Source of the DNA: Firmicutes bacterium UBA4874
GTDB lineage: Bacteria; Bacillota; Clostridia; Caldicoprobacterales; DTU083
DNA: 5,963 bases
Direction of reading: 5' to 3'
Assembly: GCA_002399435.1 (NCBI GenBank)
Contig: DHDO01000046.1
Location: forward strand, 5,902 to 11,864
The stretch's first letter is position 1; each line of letters begins with the position of its first letter. The notes under the pieces were generated by a model, which saw only the letters and a list, made by a program, of their open reading frames with translations, made no database searches and had not been told where the DNA came from. Made by a program: the position numbers and the translations under genes. This document shows positions 1 through 5,630 of this stretch, piece after piece.

Positions 1-339
1 GATATGCAGGCTCTGCTGATGAGTGTCCTGTCCGTTGCCAGAGGGACCAGCATTATCAGGGAAAACATCTTTGAGAACCGGTTCCGGCATGTTCCCGAGC
101 TGATCCGAATGGGAGCCAATATCCGGACAGAAGGCAATGTTGCCGTGATTCAGGGAGTATCCGCCCTGAAGGGCGCAGAAGTCCGTGCAGGTGATCTCCG
201 TGGAGGTGCCGCATTGGTCATGGCGGGGCTGAGGGCAAATGGGGAAACCGTCGTGGATCAAATCCACCATATCGAACGCGGATATGAAAATCTGGATGGA
301 TGCCTTCGGGATATCGGTGCGGATATCGAGCGGATCTGA
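1..339 (+). CDS. murA: MurA, UDP-N-acetylglucosamine 1-carboxyvinyltransferase, C-terminal part (5' end outside window)
   Basis: MurA transfers enolpyruvate from PEP to UDP-GlcNAc in the cytoplasm, the first committed step of peptidoglycan synthesis. The window holds only the last 112 residues of a protein that is usually about 420 long. The reading frame is open from base 1, and its first codon is the Asp of a DMQA motif, which aligns with catalytic Asp305 of E. coli MurA. Counting from there, the other conserved residues fall in register: Arg in ENRF (R331), Asp and Arg in DLR (D369, R371) and Arg in HIERGYE (R397). The family usually has HIDRGYE, so Glu replaces Asp here, a mild change. 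The Cys115 (fosfomycin target) region lies outside the window. The ATG at base 4 is internal, not a start. The protein ends GADIERI, like other MurA proteins. Firmicutes often carry two MurA paralogues and the sequence does not show which one this is. The family call is nearly certain. Confidence 0.97.
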   Translation, partial: DMQALLMSVLSVARGTSIIRENIFENRFRHVPELIRMGANIRTEGNVAVIQGVSALKGAEVRAGDLRGGAALVMAGLRANGETVVDQIHHIERGYENLDGCLRDIGADIERI

Positions 340-340
340 A

Positions 341-432
341 GAACAGTTTTGATTCCACTGCAAAAGCGCCCCGCCACTTTTTGCAGTAGAATCAACCCTG
401 TGGAAGGGATCCAAAAAGAAAGGAACAGTTTT
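341..432 (+). repeat. 10-bp direct repeat GAACAGTTTT flanking the hairpin
   Basis: The 10-mer GAACAGTTTT occurs at 341-350 and again at 423-432, on either side of the inverted repeat before ftsQ. The second copy also forms a small perfect hairpin, AACAG (424-428) with CTGTT (433-437), ending just before the ftsQ ribosome binding site. The first copy could pair with the same CTGTT, enclosing the large hairpin, so two alternative RNA folds are possible. This may be chance, a regulatory leader or an insertion scar. I see no convincing sigma-A promoter in this gap. Confidence 0.45.
349..395 (+). repeat. Imperfect inverted repeat (long hairpin) between murA and ftsQ
   Basis: Bases 349-366 pair with 378-395 to give an 18-bp stem with one C-A mismatch (356/388) and one G-U pair, closed by an 11-base C-rich loop (367-377). 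It starts 10 bases after the murA stop. No T-run follows on the + strand (the next bases are CCCTG) and none on the - strand, so it is not a classical intrinsic terminator. It could be an RNA processing or stability element at the murA 3' end, a weak pause site, or the remnant of a small dispersed repeat. The pairing is seen directly; its role is not known. Confidence 0.6.
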
Positions 433-451
433 CTGTTGTGAGGGATGATTT

Positions 452-1195
452 ATGGGACGGAATGGGACAAGCAAAGGGATACTGCTTTTTCTGGTTTTGC
501 TTCTTTGCCTGACAGCGATCGTTCTTTTGGGTGCCGGGGTGTTCCAGGTGAAAAAGATCACGGTAATATCCGGCGGTACCCTCAGCGAAGATGCTATAAT
601 AAACCTGTCGGGAATAACCCGCGGGGATAATATTTTTAAAATCAGCAAGGCAAAGGTAAAGAATCGAATGGAGAACAATCCCCCCTTTCCTGTGGTGAAA
701 TCCATCTCTTTCCGACTTCCTGCCGAGGTGGTCCTTGAGGTTCGGGAACGGGTTCCGGTTGCGGTCCTTCCTTATTTAAGCTCTCATATTATCATAGATA
801 GAAGCGGCTTTATTCTGGATATTGTAAAGCAGCGGGACGATGAGCCCTGTCCGGTGGTGGAGGGAGTTCCTCTCACCAGTCTTACCAAGGGAACTTTGCT
901 CTCGGCAGGAGAGCATGAGAGCTATAAAGAGAAAATGCTTCTGCGTCTGCTGGGAGAGATCGATAAATGGAAAGTCGGCGGGTTGCTGAAGGGGATCGGA
1001 CTGGAAAATCCGGATGACATTCTGCTGACCACAAAAGACGGGATTCAGGTTCAAATTGGTCAGGCCGTGGAGTTGGATAAGAAATTAGGATGGCTGAAAT
1101 CGGAAGCGTATCAGAGTGTTCTGAAAAATGGAAAGGGAGGAACACTGGATGTCCGTGTACCGGACAAAGCCGTATATCGTCCGAAAGACTCATAG
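452..1195 (+). CDS. ftsQ: FtsQ/DivIB, divisome scaffold membrane protein
   Basis: This is a 247-residue bitopic membrane protein. FtsQ/DivIB joins FtsL and FtsB/DivIC in the septal complex that controls the FtsW-FtsI (PBP2B) synthase. Seen here: a short cytoplasmic N-terminus with Lys and Arg, one membrane helix at about residues 9-30, then an extracellular POTRA domain at about 31-102 that begins FQVKKITVISGG and ends in the run LEVRERVPVAVL. A beta domain follows, with IIIDRSGFIL near residue 112 and the C-terminal GTLDVRVPDKAVYRP typical of clostridial FtsQ. The ATG at 452 is supported by GAGGG (440-444), 7 bases upstream. An ATG at 445 opens a different, short frame and is not used. The last 47 bases overlap the next gene if that gene starts at 1149. 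Membership in the murA-ftsQ-DUF881-ftsA-ftsZ order supports the call. Sequence conservation in this family is low, so the identification rests on architecture, termini and context together. Confidence 0.93.
   Translation: MGRNGTSKGILLFLVLLLCLTAIVLLGAGVFQVKKITVISGGTLSEDAIINLSGITRGDNIFKISKAKVKNRMENNPPFPVVKSISFRLPAEVVLEVRERVPVAVLPYLSSHIIIDRSGFILDIVKQRDDEPCPVVEGVPLTSLTKGTLLSAGEHESYKEKMLLRLLGEIDKWKVGGLLKGIGLENPDDILLTTKDGIQVQIGQAVELDKKLGWLKSEAYQSVLKNGKGGTLDVRVPDKAVYRPKDS
1134..1140 (+). promoter_or_regulatory. Candidate Shine-Dalgarno for the first DUF881 gene, inside ftsQ
   Basis: AGGGAGG lies 8 bases before the ATG at 1149 and is the only good ribosome binding site near the possible starts of the next gene. 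It also encodes Gly-Gly of the conserved GTLDVRV end of FtsQ, so part of the match could be a coding coincidence. Confidence 0.5.
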
Positions 1196-1949
1196 GATGC
1201 GGAGATTAGGGAGCAGACAGAGGATAAGCGAGGTGGAGGAAACGAAAATACTGGGCGGAAAAATAGCGGTTATGCTGGTCAGTATTATTCTTGGCCTGAT
1301 GTTGGCAACGCAGTTTAAAAATGTTCAGAACGTCGGTGGGGATGTATCCCTTCAAAGGACACAGGAGCTGACCAGCCAGGTTCAAAAACTGAACCAGGAT
1401 ATTGTGGATCAGCGGAAATATATAGGGGATCTGGAAAAAAGAATCGCGGAATATGAGAATGCTGCCAGGGATGAAGGAAAGATCAACGATACCATGTACA
1501 AGGAACTGGAGCGGTCCCGTATCCTTGCCGGCCTGGTGGATTTGGAAGGCAAGGGCGTTGTGGTAACCGTAAACGTCATTCCGGTGGAAAGCGGAGGAGA
1601 ATCCGGTATCGTGAGGAATGTTTACCATGAGGATCTGCTGCTGCTGATCAACGAATTGAATGCAGCCGGAGCTGAGGCATTGTCCGTCAACGGGGAAAGG
1701 ATCCTTTCCACAACGGAGATTCGAAATGCCGGGGATTACATTGTAATCAATACCAATCGATATTCCGCTCCCTTTGAGATCAGGGCCATTGGCAATCCTG
1801 ATACGCTGGAGGCTTCCCTGAAGCTGTTGGGAGGTGTGACGGATACCTTGGGGGAAGAACTGGACATCAAAATACGCAGAAAAGACAAGATCCGGATTCT
1901 CAAATACAACGGCGTATTTCAATATGATTATGCCAAACCGGTACAGTAA
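1149..1949 (+). CDS. DUF881 family membrane protein, first copy (YlxW/YlxX-like)
   Basis: This is a 266-residue protein of the DUF881 family, found in Firmicute dcw clusters; its biochemical role is not established. From this start, residues 1-36 are strongly basic and likely cytoplasmic. A membrane helix at about 37-55 is followed by a heptad-like, charged coiled coil at about 67-125 and then the DUF881 globular domain. That domain shows INELNAAGAEALSVNGERI, then IRAIGNPDTLEAS, then IKIRRKDKIRILKY, all hallmarks shared with the next gene. The start is uncertain. ATG 1149 has a strong Shine-Dalgarno (1134-1140) but overlaps ftsQ by 47 bases. ATG 1197 follows the ftsQ stop by one base (TAG G ATG), would give 250 residues, close to the 248 of its neighbour, and could rely on translational coupling, but has almost no Shine-Dalgarno. 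ATG 1128 has neither. Family assignment is firm; a structural link to the divisome or envelope is inference from location. Confidence 0.88.
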   Translation: MSVYRTKPYIVRKTHRMRRLGSRQRISEVEETKILGGKIAVMLVSIILGLMLATQFKNVQNVGGDVSLQRTQELTSQVQKLNQDIVDQRKYIGDLEKRIAEYENAARDEGKINDTMYKELERSRILAGLVDLEGKGVVVTVNVIPVESGGESGIVRNVYHEDLLLLINELNAAGAEALSVNGERILSTTEIRNAGDYIVINTNRYSAPFEIRAIGNPDTLEASLKLLGGVTDTLGEELDIKIRRKDKIRILKYNGVFQYDYAKPVQ

Positions 1950-1966
1950 ACAGATGGGGCGATGGT

Positions 1967-2713
1967 ATGAAAATCAAATTGGATAAAAATAATCTGCTGA
2001 TTACATGCGTCTGTATCCTCTTTGGGTGCTATGCGGTTCAGGTTTTTCAAAAACCGGGTCCGGATGTGGAAATAGGAGGGGTAACATCCCTGCAAACTGT
2101 CGAAAAAATGCTGCGGCAAAAGGACGGTTTGACGGAGAAGAAGCTTGAACTGGATGAGATGATTGCGCAGAAGGAAAAAAAGCTGGCGGTATATGAAAAC
2201 TCCGCAGCGAAAAACAATGATCAGCTTGAGCACATGAAAAAAGAGACCCAGGATGCCAGATGGTTGGCCGGGCTGCTTCCCGTGGAAGGGCCGGGGGTGG
2301 AAATGATCCTGAATGACCGGAAGCGGGATACGATTCTGACCAACAATCCTTATTTGGACTATTATGTTGTCCACGACAGTGATATGCTGAATGTGATCAA
2401 TGAATTGCGGGAAGCAGGAGCGGAAGCCATCGCAGTAAACGATACCCGGATCATGGGAAATTCCAGAATCAGCTGCGGCGGGCCTACCATAAACGTGGGA
2501 CAGTATGGACGGTTTGCCCCGCCTTTCGTAATTCACGCCATTGGGGATCCCCATGCCTTGTTGGCGAACTTTCAAAGAGACGACAGTATTTATCAGAATC
2601 TGACTGCCTGGGGTCTGGAAGTTCAGATCCGAAAGATGGATAAAATTAAAATTCCCCGTTATCTTGGGGATATGGACTCGAAATATGCGCAAGCGGTTCA
2701 GGAAGGTGATTGA
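1967..2713 (+). CDS. DUF881 family membrane protein, second copy (YlxW/YlxX-like)
   Basis: This is a 248-residue paralogue of the preceding gene, 17 bases downstream of its stop. It has a short basic N-terminus, one membrane helix at about residues 8-27, a Lys/Glu-rich coiled coil at about 40-97, then the DUF881 domain. Shared motifs with the first copy are LAGL..VEG.GV, INELREAGAEAIAVNDTRI, IHAIGDPHALLA and VQIRKMDKIKIPRY. The middle differs: this copy carries NNPYLDYYVVHDSDML where the first has a Gly/Ser-rich segment, and two Cys residues sit in or next to the membrane helix. ATG 1967 is the likely start; only a weak G-rich site (1956-1959) lies 7 bases upstream, so coupling to the upstream gene is likely. 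Bacillus subtilis has the same pair (ylxW, ylxX) before sbp. The function is unknown; the coiled coil plus an external domain suggests a role in assembly at the cell surface, which is inference. Confidence 0.9.
   Translation: MKIKLDKNNLLITCVCILFGCYAVQVFQKPGPDVEIGGVTSLQTVEKMLRQKDGLTEKKLELDEMIAQKEKKLAVYENSAAKNNDQLEHMKKETQDARWLAGLLPVEGPGVEMILNDRKRDTILTNNPYLDYYVVHDSDMLNVINELREAGAEAIAVNDTRIMGNSRISCGGPTINVGQYGRFAPPFVIHAIGDPHALLANFQRDDSIYQNLTAWGLEVQIRKMDKIKIPRYLGDMDSKYAQAVQEGD
2701..2706 (+). promoter_or_regulatory. Shine-Dalgarno deciding the sbp start
   Basis: GGAAGG ends 8 bases before ATG 2715 and lies inside the 3' end of the second DUF881 gene. It favours 2715 over the upstream in-frame ATGs at 2664 and 2685, which would add a polar stretch before the first membrane helix. 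Confidence 0.7.
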
Positions 2714-2714
2714 T

Positions 2715-3095
2715 ATGTGGTTGCCTGTTGTTGGTGTGTTTGTTGGAATTGTTCTGGGGATGCTGCTGCCGGTTCAGGTGCCGGCTGTTTATTCCTCCTA
2801 TATGTCCATTGCGGTACTGGCTGCCCTGGACTCGGTTTTCGGTGGGATACGCGCGAATCTGGACAGGCAGTTTAAGGCCGATGTGTTCATCTCCGGCTTC
2901 TTCGGCAATGCAGTCCTGGCGGCTGGTTTGACCTATATCGGGAATCGGCTGGATGTGCCGATCTATCTTTGTGCCATCTTTGTTTTCGGCTATCGGCTGT
3001 TCAATAATTTTGCCCTGATCCGACGGCACTTTTTAAACAGCCTGAGGGGAAAGCCGGAGCAGCCGGATCTGCAAGAAGACTCAAAAGAGGAGTAA
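2715..3095 (+). CDS. sbp: Small basic protein Sbp (DUF1290), integral membrane protein
   Basis: This 126-residue membrane protein matches the Sbp/DUF1290 family (121 residues in Bacillus subtilis), which sits just before ftsA in many Firmicutes and has no defined activity. Seen here: a membrane helix at about residues 2-22 (LPVVGVFVGIVLGMLLP), a second hydrophobic segment at about 28-45 leading into the signature ALDSVFGGIRANLDRQF, then ISGFFGNAVLAAGLTYIG and the hydrophobic stretch IYLCAIFVFGYRLFNNFAL, followed by the basic IRRHFL. The last 20 or so residues are highly charged and probably cytoplasmic. The ATG at 2715 begins one base after the stop of the upstream gene (TGA T ATG) and has its own Shine-Dalgarno, so the two genes are translationally linked. 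The family call is firm. Co-occurrence with the DUF881 pair suggests a common complex, which is inference. Confidence 0.93.
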   Translation: MWLPVVGVFVGIVLGMLLPVQVPAVYSSYMSIAVLAALDSVFGGIRANLDRQFKADVFISGFFGNAVLAAGLTYIGNRLDVPIYLCAIFVFGYRLFNNFALIRRHFLNSLRGKPEQPDLQEDSKEE

Positions 3096-3123
3096 AAGCA
3101 AAAAATGATTTAATTTTGCTTTT
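3094..3123 (+). terminator. AT-rich perfect palindrome after sbp, weak terminator or attenuator candidate
   Basis: AAAAGCAAAA (3094-3103) is perfectly complementary to TTTTGCTTTT (3114-3123), with a 10-base loop. It starts within the sbp stop codon and its right arm is T-rich, as in an intrinsic terminator. With only two G-C pairs the stem is weak, so read-through into ftsA is expected. It may partly separate the ftsQ-sbp block from ftsAZ. Confidence 0.4.
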
Positions 3124-3137
3124 GTTTATGGTAATAT
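3109..3137 (+). promoter_or_regulatory. Candidate extended -10 sigma-A promoter for ftsA-ftsZ
   Basis: TG-G-TAATAT (3129-3137) is an extended -10 element, with TAATAT at 3132-3137. The hexamer 17 bases upstream, TTTAAT (3109-3114), matches TTGACA at only three positions, so the extended -10 would carry recognition. Transcription would start near 3144, leaving a leader of about 63 bases before the ftsA start. The position, in the only sizeable gap between the ftsQ block and ftsA, makes sense, but AT-rich DNA gives such matches by chance. Confidence 0.4.
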
Positions 3138-3193
3138 ATTTACAAGGTAGAAAGTTACTGGGGATAGGAACAGCTTACCTGTATTAGTAAAGT

Positions 3194-3198
3194 GAGGG
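3194..3198 (+). promoter_or_regulatory. Shine-Dalgarno deciding the TTG start of ftsA
   Basis: GAGGG lies 8 bases before TTG 3207. No comparable site precedes GTG 3192, which overlaps this element, or ATG 3222. This makes the rare TTG codon the best-supported start. Confidence 0.65.
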
Positions 3199-3206
3199 CT
3201 CTTGTT

Positions 3207-4391
3207 TTGAACAATGCTATTATGGCAATTGATCCGGGTACAACGAAGATGGCGGTCTGGATAGGACGCAGGGACCGGGACGGCTCGCCGGAGTTGTCCG
3301 GCCTGGGCAATGTCCGGTATGCCGGAGTTTCCGGGGATGGCTGGAGGTCCGGGGGGATGATGTCCCGCGCCCTGGACGATGCTCTTGGACAAGCCTGGAA
3401 TATGGCGGGTTTCCGGGTCGACCACTGCACATTGGGGATTCCCAATGAATTCTGTGGCCTGATCCGCAATACCGGAGAGATGACTCCGGATCATCCGATG
3501 TCCGGGCAGGATATTGAGGAGTTGCGGGGCAAGGCTGCCTCTTACTCCCTGCCTTCCCCGTGGAAGATATCTGATGTATTGTATGGAGGCTTCCGGGCAG
3601 ATGGAAGCCGTGTGGGAAGTCCTCTCGGCATGGAGAAGAAACGGATCCTTCTGGAGGCATCCCTCATTTGTATCAACAATGATTTTGTGGAACAGCTGAC
3701 ACAGATCCTGACTTCCCGAAAAATTAAGGTGGAACGGATCCTTTCCGTGCCGTTGATTTGCGGAGAGACGTTTCTTACCCGGGAAGAGAAGCAGAAAGGG
3801 ACTGTTTGGATTGATGTGGGAGGGCATTCCACAGATGTTGTTGTCTATTGGAAGGGGATCCCGGTATTTTTTGACTGGATCCCGGTGGGAGGGGAAAACA
3901 TTACCCAGGATATTGTGGCAGGGACCGGAGTGACTTCCGTGCAGGCAGAAGAGTTAAAAAGGCACTGTATTCTTGGCCTGGCACGGGAGGAAGAGGCCGC
4001 TGCCAAAGAGTTACCGGAAAACGGAGATCCGGGCATCACGGATGCTTCCCCGGCCTTTCTGCAGGAAATCGTGGAAGCCCGGGTCAGGGAGCTGCTGGAG
4101 ATTGTGAAGGACAGGATCCGTGCGGAGGGACTGCTGGCCTGTTGTCACAGCGTTGTTTTGGCAGGAGGCGGGATCTCCCTGCTTCGGGGAATCAGGGGGT
4201 TGGCTTCCGAAATCCTGGCGGCTCCCATACGGCTGGGGGTACCGGATATGATCGGGCTTTCCAGTCCGACCCTGTCCGCAGTTTATGCACTGGGGTGCAG
4301 CACTCCGGACAAAGCCGGCGGGGCTTCGAAAACAATACGGACGCTTATCCGGAAAATAAAAAATCGATTTTCCAATTTTATAACATTTTAA
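3207..4391 (+). CDS. ftsA: FtsA, actin-like membrane tether for FtsZ (divergent)
   Basis: FtsA is an actin/Hsp70-fold ATP-binding protein that anchors FtsZ to the membrane and recruits later division proteins. This copy has 394 residues from TTG 3207. Seen in order: phosphate-1 loop AIDPGTTK (7-14), usually DIGTSK; the FtsA-specific 1C domain at about 30-175 with CTLGIPN (74-80) and SPLGMEKKRILLEASL (138-152); phosphate-2 WIDVGGHSTD (201-210), usually DIGGGTTD, followed by IPVGGENITQDI (225-236) as in typical FtsA; adenosine motif VVLAGGGISLLRGI (316-329). The last 20 residues form a cationic amphipathic helix (hydrophobics I377, L380, I381, I384, F388, F391, I392 with basic residues between), matching the membrane-targeting helix of FtsA. 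The Pro in phosphate-1 and His in phosphate-2 are departures from the consensus. PilM is an alternative ASKHA family, but ftsZ 15 bases downstream and the C-terminal helix argue for FtsA. Confidence 0.92.
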   Translation: MNNAIMAIDPGTTKMAVWIGRRDRDGSPELSGLGNVRYAGVSGDGWRSGGMMSRALDDALGQAWNMAGFRVDHCTLGIPNEFCGLIRNTGEMTPDHPMSGQDIEELRGKAASYSLPSPWKISDVLYGGFRADGSRVGSPLGMEKKRILLEASLICINNDFVEQLTQILTSRKIKVERILSVPLICGETFLTREEKQKGTVWIDVGGHSTDVVVYWKGIPVFFDWIPVGGENITQDIVAGTGVTSVQAEELKRHCILGLAREEEAAAKELPENGDPGITDASPAFLQEIVEARVRELLEIVKDRIRAEGLLACCHSVVLAGGGISLLRGIRGLASEILAAPIRLGVPDMIGLSSPTLSAVYALGCSTPDKAGGASKTIRTLIRKIKNRFSNFITF

Positions 4392-4400
4392 AAGGGAGGG
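4391..4400 (+). promoter_or_regulatory. Strong Shine-Dalgarno for ftsZ
   Basis: AAAGGGAGGG begins at the last base of the ftsA stop codon and ends 6 bases before GTG 4407. It fixes the ftsZ start and is clearly stronger than the ftsA site. Confidence 0.8.
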
Positions 4401-4406
4401 TACGGC

Positions 4407-5483
4407 GTGCTGGAATTTGATATTGACACGGATCAATTTGCACAGATAAAGGTAATAGGAGTCGGAGGCGCAGGCAATAATGCGGTAAACCGTATGATTC
4501 AGCATGGCTTGAAAGGTGTGGAATTTATCTCCATCAATACGGACAAACAGGCTCTATATCTTTCGCAGGCGACGCAGAAGATACAGATAGGGGATAAAAT
4601 CACCAAAGGTCTGGGAGCCGGAGCGAATCCCGATATCGGGCAGAAAGCCGCGGAGGAAAGCCGGGATGAAATCCTTCAGGCCATCAAGGGAGCCGACATG
4701 ATTTTTATCACTGCCGGGATGGGTGGCGGCACCGGTACCGGAGCAGCTCCGATTGTAGCCGAAATTGCCAGGGATCAGGGGATTCTGACGGTTGGAGTGG
4801 TCACCAGGCCTTTCCTGTTCGAGGGCAGGAAGCGTGCAAAAAATGCGGACAACGGCATTGTTCAGCTGAAGGAGAAGGTGGATACCCTGGTCACGATACC
4901 CAATGACAGGCTACTCCAGGTCGTGGAAAAGAGAACCTCCATGCTGGATGCCTTCAAGGTTGCAGATGATGTTCTGCGGCAGGGCGTACAGGGCATTTCC
5001 GATCTGATTGCGGTACCGGGTCTGGTGAACCTGGACTTTGCGGATGTCCGCACCATTATGAAGGAACAGGGGCTTGCCCATATGGGGATCGGGAAGGGCA
5101 GTGGAGACAACCGCGCAACGGATGCCGCGAAGCAGGCCATTCAGAGTCCGCTGCTGGAAACCACCATTGAAGGAGCCAAGGGCGTCTTGCTGAATATCAC
5201 CGGGGGACCCAACCTGGGCTTGTTTGAGGTGAATGAGGCGGCGGAGCTGGTTGCTGAGTCCGCGGATCCTGACGCGAATATCATTTTTGGTGCTGTCATT
5301 GATGAAAGCATGGAGGACGAGATAGAGATCATCGTTATTGCCACCGGTTTTGATAAGCAGGAAAAGAAGCAGGATCGGCAGGGGGCCGGCAAAACCATTG
5401 AAAAAGGAACATCTTCCACAACAAAGACCGATGAAGATGACCTGGATATTCCGACATTTCTGCGCCGCAACCGGATCAAATAA
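4407..5483 (+). CDS. ftsZ: FtsZ, tubulin-like cell division GTPase
   Basis: FtsZ polymerises with GTP into the Z ring at the division site and, in spore formers, also at the polar sporulation septum. The protein has 358 residues from the GTG at 4407. Seen: nucleotide-binding [13 protein letters not shown] (18-30), the tubulin signature GGGTGTG (106-112), the VTIPNDRLL strand (162-170) and the T7 synergy loop with NLDFADVR (208-215), which contains the Asp residues that complete GTP hydrolysis in the next subunit. The globular domain ends near residue 315 with IIVIATGF. A short charged linker of about 26 residues (316-341) precedes the conserved C-terminal peptide [15 protein letters not shown] (344-358), the docking site for FtsA and, in related bacteria, SepF. 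Length and every key motif are canonical. It is co-transcribed with ftsA given the 15-base gap, and an intrinsic terminator lies about 90 bases downstream. Confidence 0.99.
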   Translation: MLEFDIDTDQFAQIKVIGVGGAGNNAVNRMIQHGLKGVEFISINTDKQALYLSQATQKIQIGDKITKGLGAGANPDIGQKAAEESRDEILQAIKGADMIFITAGMGGGTGTGAAPIVAEIARDQGILTVGVVTRPFLFEGRKRAKNADNGIVQLKEKVDTLVTIPNDRLLQVVEKRTSMLDAFKVADDVLRQGVQGISDLIAVPGLVNLDFADVRTIMKEQGLAHMGIGKGSGDNRATDAAKQAIQSPLLETTIEGAKGVLLNITGGPNLGLFEVNEAAELVAESADPDANIIFGAVIDESMEDEIEIIVIATGFDKQEKKQDRQGAGKTIEKGTSSTTKTDEDDLDIPTFLRRNRIK

Positions 5484-5573
5484 AGCGGTGATTCTTCTGT
5501 TACAGTGGGAAAAGGAAAGAAGCGGACGCTTCCCAGGGAAAGGGATCCGCAGGAAACACAATGGCAAGAGGGG
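5484..5573 (+). other. ftsZ 3' untranslated stretch, no gene seen
   Basis: These 90 bases between the ftsZ stop and its terminator are purine-rich. An open frame from GTG 5505 lacks a Shine-Dalgarno and runs through the terminator and the spoIIGA promoter, so I do not call it. A 5-bp hairpin (5519-5523 with 5528-5532) is too small to weigh. Confidence 0.5.
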
Positions 5574-5613
5574 AATAGCGACAATAAGGAGCATTTATTG
5601 TCGTTATTTTTTT
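5574..5613 (+). terminator. Intrinsic terminator of the ftsAZ transcript
   Basis: Bases 5574-5588 pair with 5594-5608. The core is CGACAATAA (5579-5587) with TTATTGTCG (5595-5603), extended on both sides by A-T and G-U pairs, with a 5-base loop. Seven T residues follow at 5607-5613. This is a classical rho-independent terminator for the + strand and separates the division genes from spoIIGA. Confidence 0.88.
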
Positions 5614-5630
5614 GTCCGTATGACCACCAT

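Noticed and set aside
4..339. A complete 111-residue gene starting at ATG 4
   Set aside because: The frame is open from base 1 and the ATG is the Met of the conserved MurA DMQA motif, so this is the tail of a longer protein.
445..630. Small open frame starting at ATG 445
   Set aside because: It overlaps ftsQ in another frame, resembles no known family to my eye, and the GAGGG site is better placed for ATG 452.
3163..3190. Sigma-H promoter before ftsA (ATAGGAACA near 3164 resembles the -35)
   Set aside because: The Bacillus ftsAZ genes have a sigma-H promoter, so I looked, but 11-12 bases downstream there is nothing close to the GAAT -10 core.
3192..3206. GTG 3192 as the ftsA start
   Set aside because: No Shine-Dalgarno lies upstream, and this GTG overlaps the GAGGG element that serves TTG 3207. 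FtsA proteins normally begin only a few residues before the phosphate-1 loop.
1206..5594. Several long open frames on the minus strand (for example 1206-1922, 1928-2692, 3126-3827, 4911-5594)
   Set aside because: Each lies opposite a well-supported gene and their translations show no recognisable domain. They are shadows of the + strand codon pattern.
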